Below the pieces are notes generated by a model. That model saw only the letters and a list, made by a program, of their open reading frames with translations, searched no databases and was not told where the DNA came from. From an uncultured Lachnospiraceae bacterium (GTDB taxonomy: Bacteria > Bacillota > Clostridia > Lachnospirales > Lachnospiraceae), in assembly GCA_900542015.1 (NCBI GenBank), contig UQLY01000005.1, forward strand, positions 62,001 to 126,000: DNA of 64,000 bases. The letters are read 5' to 3'. Shown here in pieces: positions 26,038 to 34,761 of this stretch. The position numbers were made by a program, and so were the translations under genes. Positions within the stretch are counted from its first letter, which is position 1, and each line of letters begins with the position of its first letter.

Positions 26038-27795
26038 ATGCTAAAGTTATTGAAACATTTTACAAAACGGGAATGGCTGGGAATGGGCGTTATTTTCCTG
26101 CTTGCCATTTTACAGACGTGGCTGACGATGACGATGCCGGAATATATGTCGGAAATTACGCAGCTCGTTCAGACGCAGGGCAGCGAAATGGCGGATATTT
26201 TAGCGGCGGGAGGAAAGATGCTGTTGTGCGCCCTTGGCACGCTTGCGACCGCCGTCGTGACTGTTGTGTGCACGGCGCAGGTATCAGCCGGGCTTTCCGC
26301 AAATCTGCGGGCTGCCGTTTTTGACAAGGTACAGTCCTTTTCCATGCAGGAGATCGGAAAATTTTCCACCTCCAGCCTGCTGACCCGTACCACAAACGAT
26401 GTGATGCAGGTACAAATGCTGCTTGTCATGGGAACGGAAATCCTGTTTAAAGCGCCTATGACCGCTATCTGGGCGATTGTCAAGATTACAGGTAAAAGCT
26501 GGCAGTGGACGACCGCGACAGCCGTTGCCATTGTCATTTTGCTGATGATCGTCAGCGTCTGCCTTGCGCTGACGCTTCCGAAATTCAAAAAAATGCAGAA
26601 GCTGACGGATAATTTAAACCGCGTAACCCGCGAAAATCTGACCGGACTTCAGGTTATCCGTGCTTACAATGCGGAAACGTATCAGGAAGAAAAATTTGAA
26701 AAAGCAAATGAGGAATTAAAGAGCGCGCAGCTTTTTACGGGGCGCGTCATGGGCTTTATGGCACCGGGAATCCAGGCGGTCATGAACGGGCTTTCCCTTG
26801 CGGTTTACTGGATCGGCGCGTATGTGATTCAAAATGCGGCGGCGACGGAAAAGCTGTCGCTGTTTTCCGAAATGGTGGTATTTTCCCAATATGCGCTGCA
26901 GGTGGTTATGGCGTTTATGATGCTGGTTATGATTTCCATATTGCTGCCGAGAGCCCTTGTTTCCGCAAAACGTATCAACGAGGTGCTGGATACGCCGCTG
27001 TCGGTTCCGGAGGGAAAGGGAGCGGATGCCGTGCCCGGTAAAGAAGGGGAAGTTGAGTTTCGGGATGTTACCTTCCGCTATCCGGATGCGGGAAAGGAAG
27101 CGCTGTCGCATATTTCTTTTACTGCCGCAAAGGGAGAAACCGTGGCGTTAATCGGAGCGACGGGCAGCGGCAAGAGCACGGTGGTAAATCTGATTCCCCG
27201 GTTCTATGATGTTACCGGGGGAGCGGTGCTTGTAGACGGCGTTGACGTCAGGGATTATACCCAGGAGACTTTGCGGAACAAAATCGGGTACGTATCCCAG
27301 AAAGCGATTTTATTTTCCAGCACAATTGCCGATAACGTCGCATTCGGAGGCAACGGAACAGACGGATTTACAAAGGAAAGAATCAAAAATGCGGTTCATA
27401 TTGCCCAGGCGGATGAATTTGTAGAGGGCAAAGAAGACGGATATGACGGGTATGTGGCGCAGGGAGGCGCTAATTTTTCCGGCGGGCAGAAGCAGAGGCT
27501 GTCGATTGCAAGAGCGGTCTGCAGAAATCCGGAAATCCTGATTTTCGACGATTCCTTTTCCGCCCTGGATTATAAGACGGACCGTATATTGAGAAAGGAA
27601 CTGGACCGCGCTCTGGGCGGTACGACCAGACTGATCGTGGCGCAGAGAATCGGTACGATTCGAGACGCGGACAAAATCATTGTTTTGGAAGACGGCTGCA
27701 TCGCCGGTATGGGGACGCACGAGGAACTGATGGAAAACTGTGAGGTGTACCGTCAGATTGCGTATTCGCAGCTTTCAAAGGAGGAGTTGGCATAA
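26038..27795 (+). CDS. Heterodimeric ABC exporter subunit with degenerate ATPase site
   Basis: A 585-residue half-transporter: six-helix membrane domain (residues 1-320) and C-terminal nucleotide-binding domain. Walker A GATGSGKST and signature FSGGQKQR are intact, but Walker B is ILIFDDSFSALD (Asp in place of the catalytic Glu) and the switch residue in VAQRIGT is Gln rather than His. These are the substitutions of the TM287/BmrC-type subunit. The partner begins at the last base of this gene (TAATG). The substrate is unknown; such pairs usually export drugs, lipids or peptides. Confidence 0.93.
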   Translation: MLKLLKHFTKREWLGMGVIFLLAILQTWLTMTMPEYMSEITQLVQTQGSEMADILAAGGKMLLCALGTLATAVVTVVCTAQVSAGLSANLRAAVFDKVQSFSMQEIGKFSTSSLLTRTTNDVMQVQMLLVMGTEILFKAPMTAIWAIVKITGKSWQWTTATAVAIVILLMIVSVCLALTLPKFKKMQKLTDNLNRVTRENLTGLQVIRAYNAETYQEEKFEKANEELKSAQLFTGRVMGFMAPGIQAVMNGLSLAVYWIGAYVIQNAAATEKLSLFSEMVVFSQYALQVVMAFMMLVMISILLPRALVSAKRINEVLDTPLSVPEGKGADAVPGKEGEVEFRDVTFRYPDAGKEALSHISFTAAKGETVALIGATGSGKSTVVNLIPRFYDVTGGAVLVDGVDVRDYTQETLRNKIGYVSQKAILFSSTIADNVAFGGNGTDGFTKERIKNAVHIAQADEFVEGKEDGYDGYVAQGGANFSGGQKQRLSIARAVCRNPEILIFDDSFSALDYKTDRILRKELDRALGGTTRLIVAQRIGTIRDADKIIVLEDGCIAGMGTHEELMENCEVYRQIAYSQLSKEELA

Positions 27796-29579
27796 TGGAA
27801 AGAAACGGAGGAATGAGAAGAGGGGAAAGACCAAAGGATTTTAAAGGAATCTGGATCAAACTGATCCGCTATTGCGAAAAATATGCCGTCGCTTTGGGAA
27901 TCGCTCTTTTATGCGCGGTAATCGGCACGGTATTTACCCTGATCGGACCGGATAAATTATCCGAAATGACAAAAGTCATAACGGACGGGCTTGCAACAGG
28001 TATTGACTTAAAGGAAGTCACAAGGATTGGGCTGACACTGGCAGCGTTTTATGTATGCAGCGCCGTTTTGTCCCTGGTACAGCAGTTGATCACCGCAAAT
28101 GTTACCCAGAACGTCGCAAAGAAACTGCGTAAGGATATTGCGGGAAAAATCAACCGGCTGCCCATGTCCTATTACAATAAGACCTCGACCGGCGACGTCT
28201 TATCCCGCGTGACGAACGATGTGGATATGATTGCCCAGTCCCTGAACCAGAGTTTGGGCAATCTGATCCATGCGATTACTTTGTTTCTGGGCTCGCTGGT
28301 TATGATGCTTGCCACCAACGTCATTATGGCGCTGACGGCTGTGGCGGCTACGGCGATCGGCTTTGTACTGATGATTTTGATTACCGGAAGATCCCAGAAA
28401 TACTTTTCCGGACAGCAGAAAAGCCTTGGCGCTTTAAGCGGTCAGATCGAGGAAATCTATTCGGGGCACACGGTAGTAAAAGCCTATAACGGAGAGAAGA
28501 AGGCAAAGGAAGAATTTGACAGATTAAACAAAGATTTAAGAAACAGTGCGTTAAGGGCGCAGAGCATGGCGGGGCTGATGAATCCTTTGATGACTTTTAT
28601 CGGAAATTTCAGCTATGTAGCGGTATGCGTGGCGGGCGCGCTTCTTACCATGAACGGCAAAACGGGATTTGAAGTCATCGTTGCGTTTATGATGTATGTC
28701 AGGTTCTTTACCCAGCCGTTATCCCAGATGGCGCAGGCGGTACAGACCCTGCAGTCCGCAGCGGCGGCGGGAGAGAGAGTCTTTGAATTTCTGGAAGCGG
28801 AAGAGATGCCGGATGAGAGCGGAAAGCAGAAAAAAACGGAACTGGCAAAAGGATACGTGGATTTTGAGCACGTAAAATTCGGTTATGATCCCGGCAAAAC
28901 CATTATTCATGATTTTTCGGCGCACGCAAAGCCGGGACAAAAAATTGCCATCGTAGGACCTACGGGAGCGGGAAAATCGACGTTGGTCAACCTGCTGATG
29001 CGGTTTTGTGAAGTGGATGAAGGAAACATCCGGATTGACGGAATCCCTACGAAAGAGTTGAGGCGGGAAGATGTACATGCACAATTTTGCATGGTGCTCC
29101 AGGATACCTGGCTGTTTGAAGGAACGGTGCGGGAAAATCTGATTTACTGTACCCCAAACGTATCGGATGAAAAAATGGAAGAGGCGTGCAGAGCCGTAGG
29201 GCTGGAGCATTTTATTAAGACGCTGCCGAAGGGCTACGATACCGTATTGAATGATGAAATCAGCCTGTCGCAGGGACAGAAGCAACAGTTTACCATAGCG
29301 CGCGCCATGATTGCGGATAAACCGATGTTAATTTTGGACGAGGCGACAAGCTCTGTGGATACCCGCACGGAGCAGAAGATTCAGGCGGCTATGGACGAAC
29401 TGATGAAAAACAGGACTTCCTTTGTAATTGCCCACCGGCTTTCCACCATTAAAAATTCGGATCTGATCCTGGTACTGAAGGACGGGGACGTCATAGAAAG
29501 CGGCACGCACGAAGAGTTGCTGCAAAAGGGCGGTTTTTATGCAGAACTTTATAACAGCCAGTTTGAACAGGCGTCATGA
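27795..29579 (+). CDS. Heterodimeric ABC exporter subunit with canonical Walker B
   Basis: A 594-residue half-transporter with a six-helix membrane domain and an ATPase domain. Walker A is GPTGAGKST, Walker B LILDEATSSVD and switch AHRLST, all canonical, while the signature is LSQGQKQQ instead of LSGGQ. This complements the first subunit: the canonical site uses this Walker B with the partner's intact signature, and the degenerate site uses the rest. It is translationally coupled to the upstream subunit. Confidence 0.94.
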   Translation: MERNGGMRRGERPKDFKGIWIKLIRYCEKYAVALGIALLCAVIGTVFTLIGPDKLSEMTKVITDGLATGIDLKEVTRIGLTLAAFYVCSAVLSLVQQLITANVTQNVAKKLRKDIAGKINRLPMSYYNKTSTGDVLSRVTNDVDMIAQSLNQSLGNLIHAITLFLGSLVMMLATNVIMALTAVAATAIGFVLMILITGRSQKYFSGQQKSLGALSGQIEEIYSGHTVVKAYNGEKKAKEEFDRLNKDLRNSALRAQSMAGLMNPLMTFIGNFSYVAVCVAGALLTMNGKTGFEVIVAFMMYVRFFTQPLSQMAQAVQTLQSAAAAGERVFEFLEAEEMPDESGKQKKTELAKGYVDFEHVKFGYDPGKTIIHDFSAHAKPGQKIAIVGPTGAGKSTLVNLLMRFCEVDEGNIRIDGIPTKELRREDVHAQFCMVLQDTWLFEGTVRENLIYCTPNVSDEKMEEACRAVGLEHFIKTLPKGYDTVLNDEISLSQGQKQQFTIARAMIADKPMLILDEATSSVDTRTEQKIQAAMDELMKNRTSFVIAHRLSTIKNSDLILVLKDGDVIESGTHEELLQKGGFYAELYNSQFEQAS

Positions 29580-29593
29580 AAGGAGAAGAGGTC

Positions 29594-30196
29594 ATGAAAT
29601 GTAAGTATGTAACGATCGAACGGGAATACGGCAGCGGAGGGACCAAAATCGCCCGCCTTTTGTCTGAGGAGTGCCGGGTCCCGTGCTACGGAAGAGAAAT
29701 TCTGGAGGCTGTGGCAAAGAGAATGGATATTTCCGTGGAACGGATAGAGCAGTACGAAGAAAAGGCGACGAACAGCCTTTTGTATACCCTTGTCATGATG
29801 GGGCGCGCCCAGGCTGGAAACTCCGATATGCTGACGGCGGAGGGCGTCATTTATCTGGAGGAGCAGGAGGAAATCCGAAAAATGGCGATGGAGGGAAAAA
29901 CGATTTTTCTGGGGCATTGCGCTTCGGAGGCTTTGAAGGATAAAGAAGGCGTGATCCGGGTATTTATCCGGTCCGGCAGCAATGAGGAGAAAAGGCAAAG
30001 GATTCGGGAAGATTACGGAATTGCACAAAAGGATATCGACGCGACGCAGAAATTTTATGACAGAAAGAGGGCGAACTATTATTACGCCAACACCTCCAAA
30101 AACTGGAAGAATTTAAGCAACTATGATATTGTGCTGGATTCGGCGGCGTTGGGAATAGAAGGATGCGTATCGGTGCTGAAAGGCTTGTTCGGATAG
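29594..30196 (+). CDS. Cytidylate kinase-like family protein
   Basis: A 200-residue P-loop kinase-like protein of the cytidylate_kin2 type: it starts YVTIEREYGSGGTKIARLL, where EYGSGG is the P-loop equivalent, and has an Arg-rich lid (FIRSGSNEEKRQRIREDYGI) and a DATQKFYDRKRANYYYANTS segment. The true substrate is not established for this family. ATG 29594 was chosen for its AAGGAG spacing; an ATG at 29576 overlaps the ABC stop. It is likely in the exporter operon and is followed by a terminator. Confidence 0.85.
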   Translation: MKCKYVTIEREYGSGGTKIARLLSEECRVPCYGREILEAVAKRMDISVERIEQYEEKATNSLLYTLVMMGRAQAGNSDMLTAEGVIYLEEQEEIRKMAMEGKTIFLGHCASEALKDKEGVIRVFIRSGSNEEKRQRIREDYGIAQKDIDATQKFYDRKRANYYYANTSKNWKNLSNYDIVLDSAALGIEGCVSVLKGLFG

Positions 30197-30208
30197 GGAA
30201 AAACGAAA

Positions 30209-30242
30209 GGCTGCCGCATTTATAAATACGGCAGCCCATTTT
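30209..30242. terminator. Bidirectional terminator after the exporter operon
   Basis: GGCTGCCG (30209-30216) and CGGCAGCC (30229-30236), an 8-bp perfect stem with CATTTTTC after it on the plus strand and a T-rich tract on the other side for minus-strand transcripts. Confidence 0.85.
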
Positions 30243-30245
30243 TCT

Positions 30246-30262
30246 GCGCGCGTTTGGCGCGC
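30246..30262 (-). terminator. GC hairpin at the 3' end of the cotJ operon
   Basis: GCGCGC (30246-30251), loop GTTTG, GCGCGC (30257-30262). On the minus strand it is followed by AGAAAAAT, so it is a hairpin lacking a good U tract; the main stop for cotJ may be the hairpin at 30209-30236. Confidence 0.5.
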
Positions 30263-30296
30263 TGCAATTTTCGTGAAGTTTTCAGAAAATGTAAGC

Positions 30297-30920
30297 TTAT
30301 TTGCCGCAGTCCTTTTCGTTCCTGCGACCGTCAAATTCGGGGTTGTACTGATAGAAGTTGACGGGATCAAGTCTGTCCTGTACCATGCGGAGCGCTTCGC
30401 CGAAGCGCTGGAAGTGGACGATTTCCCTTGCGCGCAGGAAACGGATGGGAGCGCATACGTCCGGATCTTTTACAAGGCGCAAAATATTGTCGTAGGTGGT
30501 TCGCGCTTTCTGTTCTGCCGCCATATCCTCAAACAGATCCGTAATCGCGTCGCCCTTTGACTGGAACTGGCAGGAATTAAAGGGAATCCCGCCCGCAGCC
30601 TGAGGCCAGAGCGCGAGGGTATGGTCCACATAATAGGGGGCGAAACCCTGTTCCTCGATTTCTTCGATGCTCAGGTTTTTGGTCAGTTGGTATACGATCG
30701 CGCCGATCATTTCAAAGTGCGCCAGCTCTTCGGTACCGATATCCGTCAGCAGTCCCGCCACTTCCCGGTAGGGAATGGTGTAGCGCTGGGAGAGGTAGCG
30801 CATGGAGGCGCCGAGCTCTCCGTCGGGACCGCCGTATTGGCTGATGATGATTTTGGCGATTTCCGCATTCGGGGTTTTGATGTCGATGGGAAACTGCAGT
30901 CTCTTTTCATAATTCCACAT
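30297..30920 (-). CDS. cotJC: Spore coat protein CotJC, manganese catalase family
   Basis: A 207-residue ferritin-like protein of the Mn-catalase family. Di-metal ligand motifs are visible: EELAHFEMIGAIVYQL, EDMAAEQKARTTYDNI and REIVHFQRFGEAL. In B. subtilis CotJC is a coat component made under sigma-E; clostridial homologues carry catalase activity. It ends the cotJABC operon and shares one base with the end of cotJB. Confidence 0.95.
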   Translation of the reverse strand: MWNYEKRLQFPIDIKTPNAEIAKIIISQYGGPDGELGASMRYLSQRYTIPYREVAGLLTDIGTEELAHFEMIGAIVYQLTKNLSIEEIEEQGFAPYYVDHTLALWPQAAGGIPFNSCQFQSKGDAITDLFEDMAAEQKARTTYDNILRLVKDPDVCAPIRFLRAREIVHFQRFGEALRMVQDRLDPVNFYQYNPEFDGRRNEKDCGK

Positions 30921-31219
30921 TATTTACATCCTCCTTCCCAGGGCAGGGGCATCCTCGCCCATTTCCATTCCTTGCTGTCGTTGAATCCCGCGTCGTAAAT
31001 GTTGAGGGGACCGTAGAGGGAGGCGTATTCTTCCTTCAGACGTCTTAAAATGGTAAGGTATTGTTTGATATAAGCAACCGCATCCACATCGTCCGGGTGG
31101 GTGTCGAGATATTCGTTCAGATCTACAATGGCAAAATCGACCATGGAAATTTCCTTTAACAGTTTCATTCGCCCCATTTCGTTGTTGTATTGCGCCGACA
31201 TCGGCTGGCGGTACGTCAT
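30920..31219 (-). CDS. cotJB: Spore coat protein CotJB
   Basis: A 99-residue soluble protein with the CotJB pattern MKLLKEISMVDFAIVDLNEY, LDTHPDDVDA and a Trp-rich C-terminus (WKWARMPLPWEGGCK). It is needed for CotJC incorporation in B. subtilis. The start overlaps the cotJA stop by 4 bases. Confidence 0.94.
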   Translation of the reverse strand: MTYRQPMSAQYNNEMGRMKLLKEISMVDFAIVDLNEYLDTHPDDVDAVAYIKQYLTILRRLKEEYASLYGPLNIYDAGFNDSKEWKWARMPLPWEGGCK

Positions 31220-31386
31220 GAGCCGGACCTCCTTCCGGTAAAGGGTTTATTTAATTCGGGAAAGATGGTTCCGATGAGGAAGGCTTCTTCCAGATTTTCA
31301 TAGACATTTTCCATATGCTGCCACGGCACATAAGCCATCGCGATCGGGAAAAGCTTGGGATCTTCTAAAAAACGATAATCTTTCAT
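31216..31386 (-). CDS. cotJA: Spore coat associated protein CotJA
   Basis: A 56-residue protein read directly from the minus strand: it begins MKDYRFLEDPKLFPIAMAYV, followed by the CotJA hallmark PWQHMENVYE and LEEAFLIGTIFPELNKPF. AAAGGAAG lies upstream of the start. The stop overlaps the cotJB start (ATGA). The operon order A-B-C matches B. subtilis. Transcription is expected from a mother-cell sigma-E promoter; a CATATCTT-like -10 at about 31418-31425 on the minus strand is a weak candidate. Confidence 0.93.
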   Translation of the reverse strand: MKDYRFLEDPKLFPIAMAYVPWQHMENVYENLEEAFLIGTIFPELNKPFTGRRSGS

Positions 31387-31703
31387 GGGCTTCCTTTCTA
31401 AAAATGTTCTTTTTGTTAAGATATGTCAAAATTGGGAAATGTTGAAAAATACCGAAAAAATTCATCATCATTTTGCACAAAATATATACCCGCTTCCTTG
31501 CATATTTTATGCTGTTGTGATAAACTTTACATAAACGGAATATATAATACTAAACAGATTTGAGATTCTGTTGCATGAATGAGCGAAAGTTTTTAAGATT
31601 GTTATTTACAAAAATTTGCAGACTCATTATAATGTAATTAGGGGTCAAATCCCGGTATATGTGTTTATATATCATAATATAAATATAGGGAGTGAATTTA
31701 CTT
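31387..31703. other. 317-bp AT-rich divergent intergenic region
   Basis: It separates cotJA (minus) from the SHOCT gene (plus). It is much richer in A and T than the neighbouring genes. It holds the strong plus-strand promoter at 31605-31633, a second TATAAT at 31543-31548 without a clear -35, a small palindrome GCATATTTTATGC near 31500, and any sporulation promoter for cotJ. No gene or structured RNA was recognised. Confidence 0.6.
31605..31633 (+). promoter_or_regulatory. Strong promoter of the zinc-ribbon/SHOCT gene
   Basis: TTTACA (31605-31610), a 17-bp spacer and a perfect TATAAT (31628-31633), leaving a leader of about 65 bases before the start at 31704. Confidence 0.8.
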
Positions 31704-32399
31704 ATGAAATGTTTAATCTGTGGTGGTGAATCAGCCGGAGAAGTATGTAATCAGTGTATCCGGCTTGAAAAAATTATATTTCAGAAGGAGTGGTCTTTTA
31801 AAGCGGGTTTTATCGGCAAGGCTGAGGATCTGAGAGTAGCCGTTTCCAACCTGCGTATCAGCGGTCGTCTTCCGATGTCCGATAATCCGAAGGCTCTGAA
31901 TACCAGAGTGGATAACGTATCCCACTATCTGATGAATGTAAAAAAAGTGGAAGAGACTACTTATTCCGGCAAGAAAGCGGTTATGGTCACGATTGAAAAT
32001 CCGGAGACGAAGTTTACCAGATATCTGTATCTGCCCAATCTGGACGATATGGCGGGCTTTTCCGCAGCAATCAACGACGCAAAGACAAAAGCGGCTTCTC
32101 TGACAGAAAGGATTCGTCAGCAGAAAGGGCTTGCACCTGCACAGACGGGAATGTCTACGCCGGCGTCTTCCGCGGCGGCATCCGCAGCAGCGGCGCCGAG
32201 AACGACAGCGCCTATGCCTTCGGCAGCGCCCCAGCCTGCACAGGAGGAAAATTACGATACGGTTGCACTTTCCGGTATGGCTGATGATTTGTCAGAATTT
32301 GAGACAAAGATCAAGAAACTGAAAGTGTTACGCGACAACGGTATCTTAAGCGAAGAAGAGTACATAGCTGAGAAAAAGAAACTGGTTAGTATTTTCTAA
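31704..32399 (+). CDS. Zinc-ribbon and SHOCT domain protein
   Basis: A 231-residue soluble protein. Two CxxC pairs at the N-terminus (CLICGG and CNQC, within residues 3-18) form a zinc ribbon. A central globular region (residues 25-125) contains KFTRYLYLPNLDDMAGF. An Ala/Pro/Ser/Thr-rich linker (about 140-185) leads to a C-terminal SHOCT module, IKKLKVLRDNGILSEEEYIA. SHOCT domains are short oligomerisation modules at protein ends. Function is unknown. ATG 31704 follows AGGGAGTG. The last bases overlap the metal-operator-like dyad serving feoAB. Confidence 0.8.
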   Translation: MKCLICGGESAGEVCNQCIRLEKIIFQKEWSFKAGFIGKAEDLRVAVSNLRISGRLPMSDNPKALNTRVDNVSHYLMNVKKVEETTYSGKKAVMVTIENPETKFTRYLYLPNLDDMAGFSAAINDAKTKAASLTERIRQQKGLAPAQTGMSTPASSAAASAAAAPRTTAPMPSAAPQPAQEENYDTVALSGMADDLSEFETKIKKLKVLRDNGILSEEEYIAEKKKLVSIF

Positions 32400-32400
32400 C
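32385..32400. promoter_or_regulatory. Dyad GTTAG-N6-CTAAC upstream of feoAB (copy 3)
   Basis: GTTAG (32385-32389), TATTTT, CTAAC (32396-32400), covering the SHOCT gene's stop codon and lying 82 bases before feoA. It has the same arms, spacing and flanking G as the two copies upstream of the HMA gene. A repressor sensing iron is the natural candidate ligand. Confidence 0.65.
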
Positions 32401-32416
32401 TAACAAAGAGGATGAT

Positions 32417-32450
32417 AACTGTCAGGCAAAGTGATGTCTGGCAGTTTTTA
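32417..32450 (+). terminator. Terminator after the SHOCT gene
   Basis: AACTGTCAG (32417-32425) pairs with CTGGCAGTT (32438-32446) with one G-U, followed by TTTTA. Confidence 0.8.
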
Positions 32451-32482
32451 TTTGTGCAAAAGAGTAAAGAAGGATGAAAAGT

Positions 32483-32710
32483 ATGACGTTGTATGAAGGA
32501 AATGCCGGAAAGGATTATGAGATCTCCGGTATTTTTGTGGAAGATAAGATTACAAGGCGGCTGGAAGCGCTTGGCATGAACGACAAAACGGTGGTTCATA
32601 TTATGACGAAAAAGAAGCACGGCGCAATGGTCATCAAGGTCAGAGGAACGCGGCTTGCTCTGGGAAGACATATTGCAAAGCTGATTGAAGTAAAGGAGTG
32701 CAGCCGATGA
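32483..32710 (+). CDS. feoA: Ferrous iron transport protein A
   Basis: A 75-residue SH3-like protein that supports FeoB. Visible features: ALGMNDKTVVHIMTKKKHGA and the C-terminal VRGTRLALGRHIAKLIEV. ATG 32483 was chosen because AAGG lies 9 bases upstream; an ATG three codons earlier lacks an RBS. It overlaps feoB by 4 bases. Confidence 0.93.
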   Translation: MTLYEGNAGKDYEISGIFVEDKITRRLEALGMNDKTVVHIMTKKKHGAMVIKVRGTRLALGRHIAKLIEVKECSR

Positions 32711-34707
32711 GTGAGAAAGAAATACGCGCCGCATTTGTGGGCAATCCCAATTGCGGCAAGACGACATTATTTAATGCGGTTACGGGCAGCAGGCTGAAGG
32801 TGGCTAACTGGCCCGGAGTAACCGTTGAAAAGATCAGCGGAGAGGCGAATTATAAGGATTATCATTTAAGCATTGTGGACACGCCCGGCATTTATTCGCT
32901 TACCTGCTACAGCATTGAGGAAAAGGTAACGAGAAACTGCGTAATGGACGACGGCATCGATGTGATTATCAATGTTGTGGACGCCTCCAATCTGGAGAGG
33001 AACCTCTATCTGACCCTGCAGCTTTTGGAGCTGGGAAAACCCGTTGTTCTTGCCTTAAACATGATGGATATTGTCAGGGACAGGGGCATGGAGATCGACC
33101 TTCACAGGCTTCCGGAGCTGTTGGGAGACATTCCGGTCGTGCCGGTGTCGGCGGCAAAAAATGAAGGACTGGAAATCCTGCTGCATGCGGCGGTGCATCA
33201 TCATCTGGAAGGACCCCAGCGCCATGTGCTGACCTACAGCGATGAAATAGAAGATAAAATCGCCAAGCTGGAGGTCATTATGCAGGCGCGCTATCCCGAT
33301 CATTCCAGCCGCAGGTGGCACGCGATTAAGCTGTTGGAATGGGACGAGGAGGTCAGAAAGGATCATCCCGTCAATATACTGGATGTTGCGGACAAAAACT
33401 ACGAAAAAGAAATTATACAGGCTAAATACAAATACATCGATTATATTGTGGACGAGGTCTTGTTCCACAAGCAGGAGAAAGCGGAAAGGACCGATAAAAT
33501 CGACCGGGTCCTGACCCATCCCTTTTGGGGCGTGCCGATTTTTCTGTGCATTATGGCGGTGGTATTTCTGCTTACTTTCGCGGTAGGAGACAGTCTGAAA
33601 GCGGTATTTGAAGTGCTGCTGGAGGATTTTTCGGACCTGGTAAAAAGCGGTCTTACAGCGATCCGCACGGCGGACTGGCTGGTGTCGCTTGTATGCGACG
33701 GCATTATCGCCGGGGTGGGCGGCATTTTAACCTTCATTCCCAATATTCTGATCCTGTTTCTTGCCCTTGCCGTTTTGGAGGACAGCGGTTATATGGCGCG
33801 TGTCGCCTATGTCATGGACGGAATCATGGGAAAGGTCGGGCTGTCGGGAAAGGCGTTTCTGCCGATGATCCTGGGCTTTGGCTGTACGGTTCCGGCGATT
33901 ATGGCGACAAGGGCGCTGGAGACGGAAAAGGACAGGCGGAAAACCATGATCATTACGCCGTTTATGTCCTGTTCCGCCAGACTGCCGATCTATGTGCTCT
34001 TTGCGGATATTTTCTTTGGGAAGGCGGCTCCCGTGGCAAGCTTTTCCATGTATGTGATCGGGCTTGCAGTAGCTATCCTGGTAGCAAAGGTGCTCAATGT
34101 TTTTGACAAGGGAAGCAATAACGAGTCTTTGTTAATCGAGCTGCCGGAATATAAAAGACCGAACCCCAAGACCATCCGGATCTATGTATGGAACAAGATT
34201 TCCGATTACCTGACAAAGGCGGGCACAACGATTTTTATTGCGTCCATTGTAATCTGGTTTGTTTTGAATTTCGGCACGCACGGCATGGTAAGCGATCCCT
34301 CGGAGAGCTTCGGGGCGATGATCGGCAGGCTTATGGTGCCTGTGTTAAGACCTGCGGGTCTGGGAATGTGGCAGATCGGCGTCGCGCTGATATCCGGTAT
34401 TTCCGCCAAAGAGGTCGTCGTTTCCAGTTTTGCGGTATTATTTGGCATTACCAACGCCAACTCTGCGGAAGGGATGTCTTTAATCCTTGCCAATATCCAA
34501 AGCGCGATTCCTGATTTTGGCGCGTTGAACGCGTTTTGCCTGATGCTGTTCTGTCTGCTGTATGTGCCCTGTGCGGCGACGATCGGAACCATCAAAAAAG
34601 AGAGCGGTTCCTGGAAATTTACGCTGAAAACCATATGTTTCCAGTTGCTGTTGGCATATGTCGTTTCCGTTTTGGTATACCAGATCGGCTCGTTATTTAT
34701 AGCTTGA
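32707..34707 (+). CDS. feoB: Ferrous iron transporter FeoB
   Basis: A 666-residue Fe2+ transporter with an N-terminal G-protein domain (G1 GNPNCGKTTLFNA, G3 DTPGIYSL, G4 LNMMD) and a polytopic membrane domain from about residue 275, containing the conserved segments GFGCTVPAIMATRALE and MSCSARLPIYVLF and, toward the end, ISAKEVVVSSFAVLFG. ATG 32707 overlaps feoA and is preceded by AGGAG; a GTG three codons upstream is an alternative. It supplies iron, fitting the Fe-S-rich hydrogenase encoded immediately downstream. Confidence 0.97.
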   Translation: MSEKEIRAAFVGNPNCGKTTLFNAVTGSRLKVANWPGVTVEKISGEANYKDYHLSIVDTPGIYSLTCYSIEEKVTRNCVMDDGIDVIINVVDASNLERNLYLTLQLLELGKPVVLALNMMDIVRDRGMEIDLHRLPELLGDIPVVPVSAAKNEGLEILLHAAVHHHLEGPQRHVLTYSDEIEDKIAKLEVIMQARYPDHSSRRWHAIKLLEWDEEVRKDHPVNILDVADKNYEKEIIQAKYKYIDYIVDEVLFHKQEKAERTDKIDRVLTHPFWGVPIFLCIMAVVFLLTFAVGDSLKAVFEVLLEDFSDLVKSGLTAIRTADWLVSLVCDGIIAGVGGILTFIPNILILFLALAVLEDSGYMARVAYVMDGIMGKVGLSGKAFLPMILGFGCTVPAIMATRALETEKDRRKTMIITPFMSCSARLPIYVLFADIFFGKAAPVASFSMYVIGLAVAILVAKVLNVFDKGSNNESLLIELPEYKRPNPKTIRIYVWNKISDYLTKAGTTIFIASIVIWFVLNFGTHGMVSDPSESFGAMIGRLMVPVLRPAGLGMWQIGVALISGISAKEVVVSSFAVLFGITNANSAEGMSLILANIQSAIPDFGALNAFCLMLFCLLYVPCAATIGTIKKESGSWKFTLKTICFQLLLAYVVSVLVYQIGSLFIA

Positions 34708-34761
34708 TTTTCTGACCTGTTTATGTCAAAATATTAACGAGCATATAAAGGGAGGAATCCT

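Noticed and set aside
31298..31480. A 60-codon minus-strand frame upstream of cotJB
   Set aside because: It is out of frame with cotJA (31216-31386), which has the conserved PWQHMENVYE motif, a good RBS and a 4-base overlap with cotJB.
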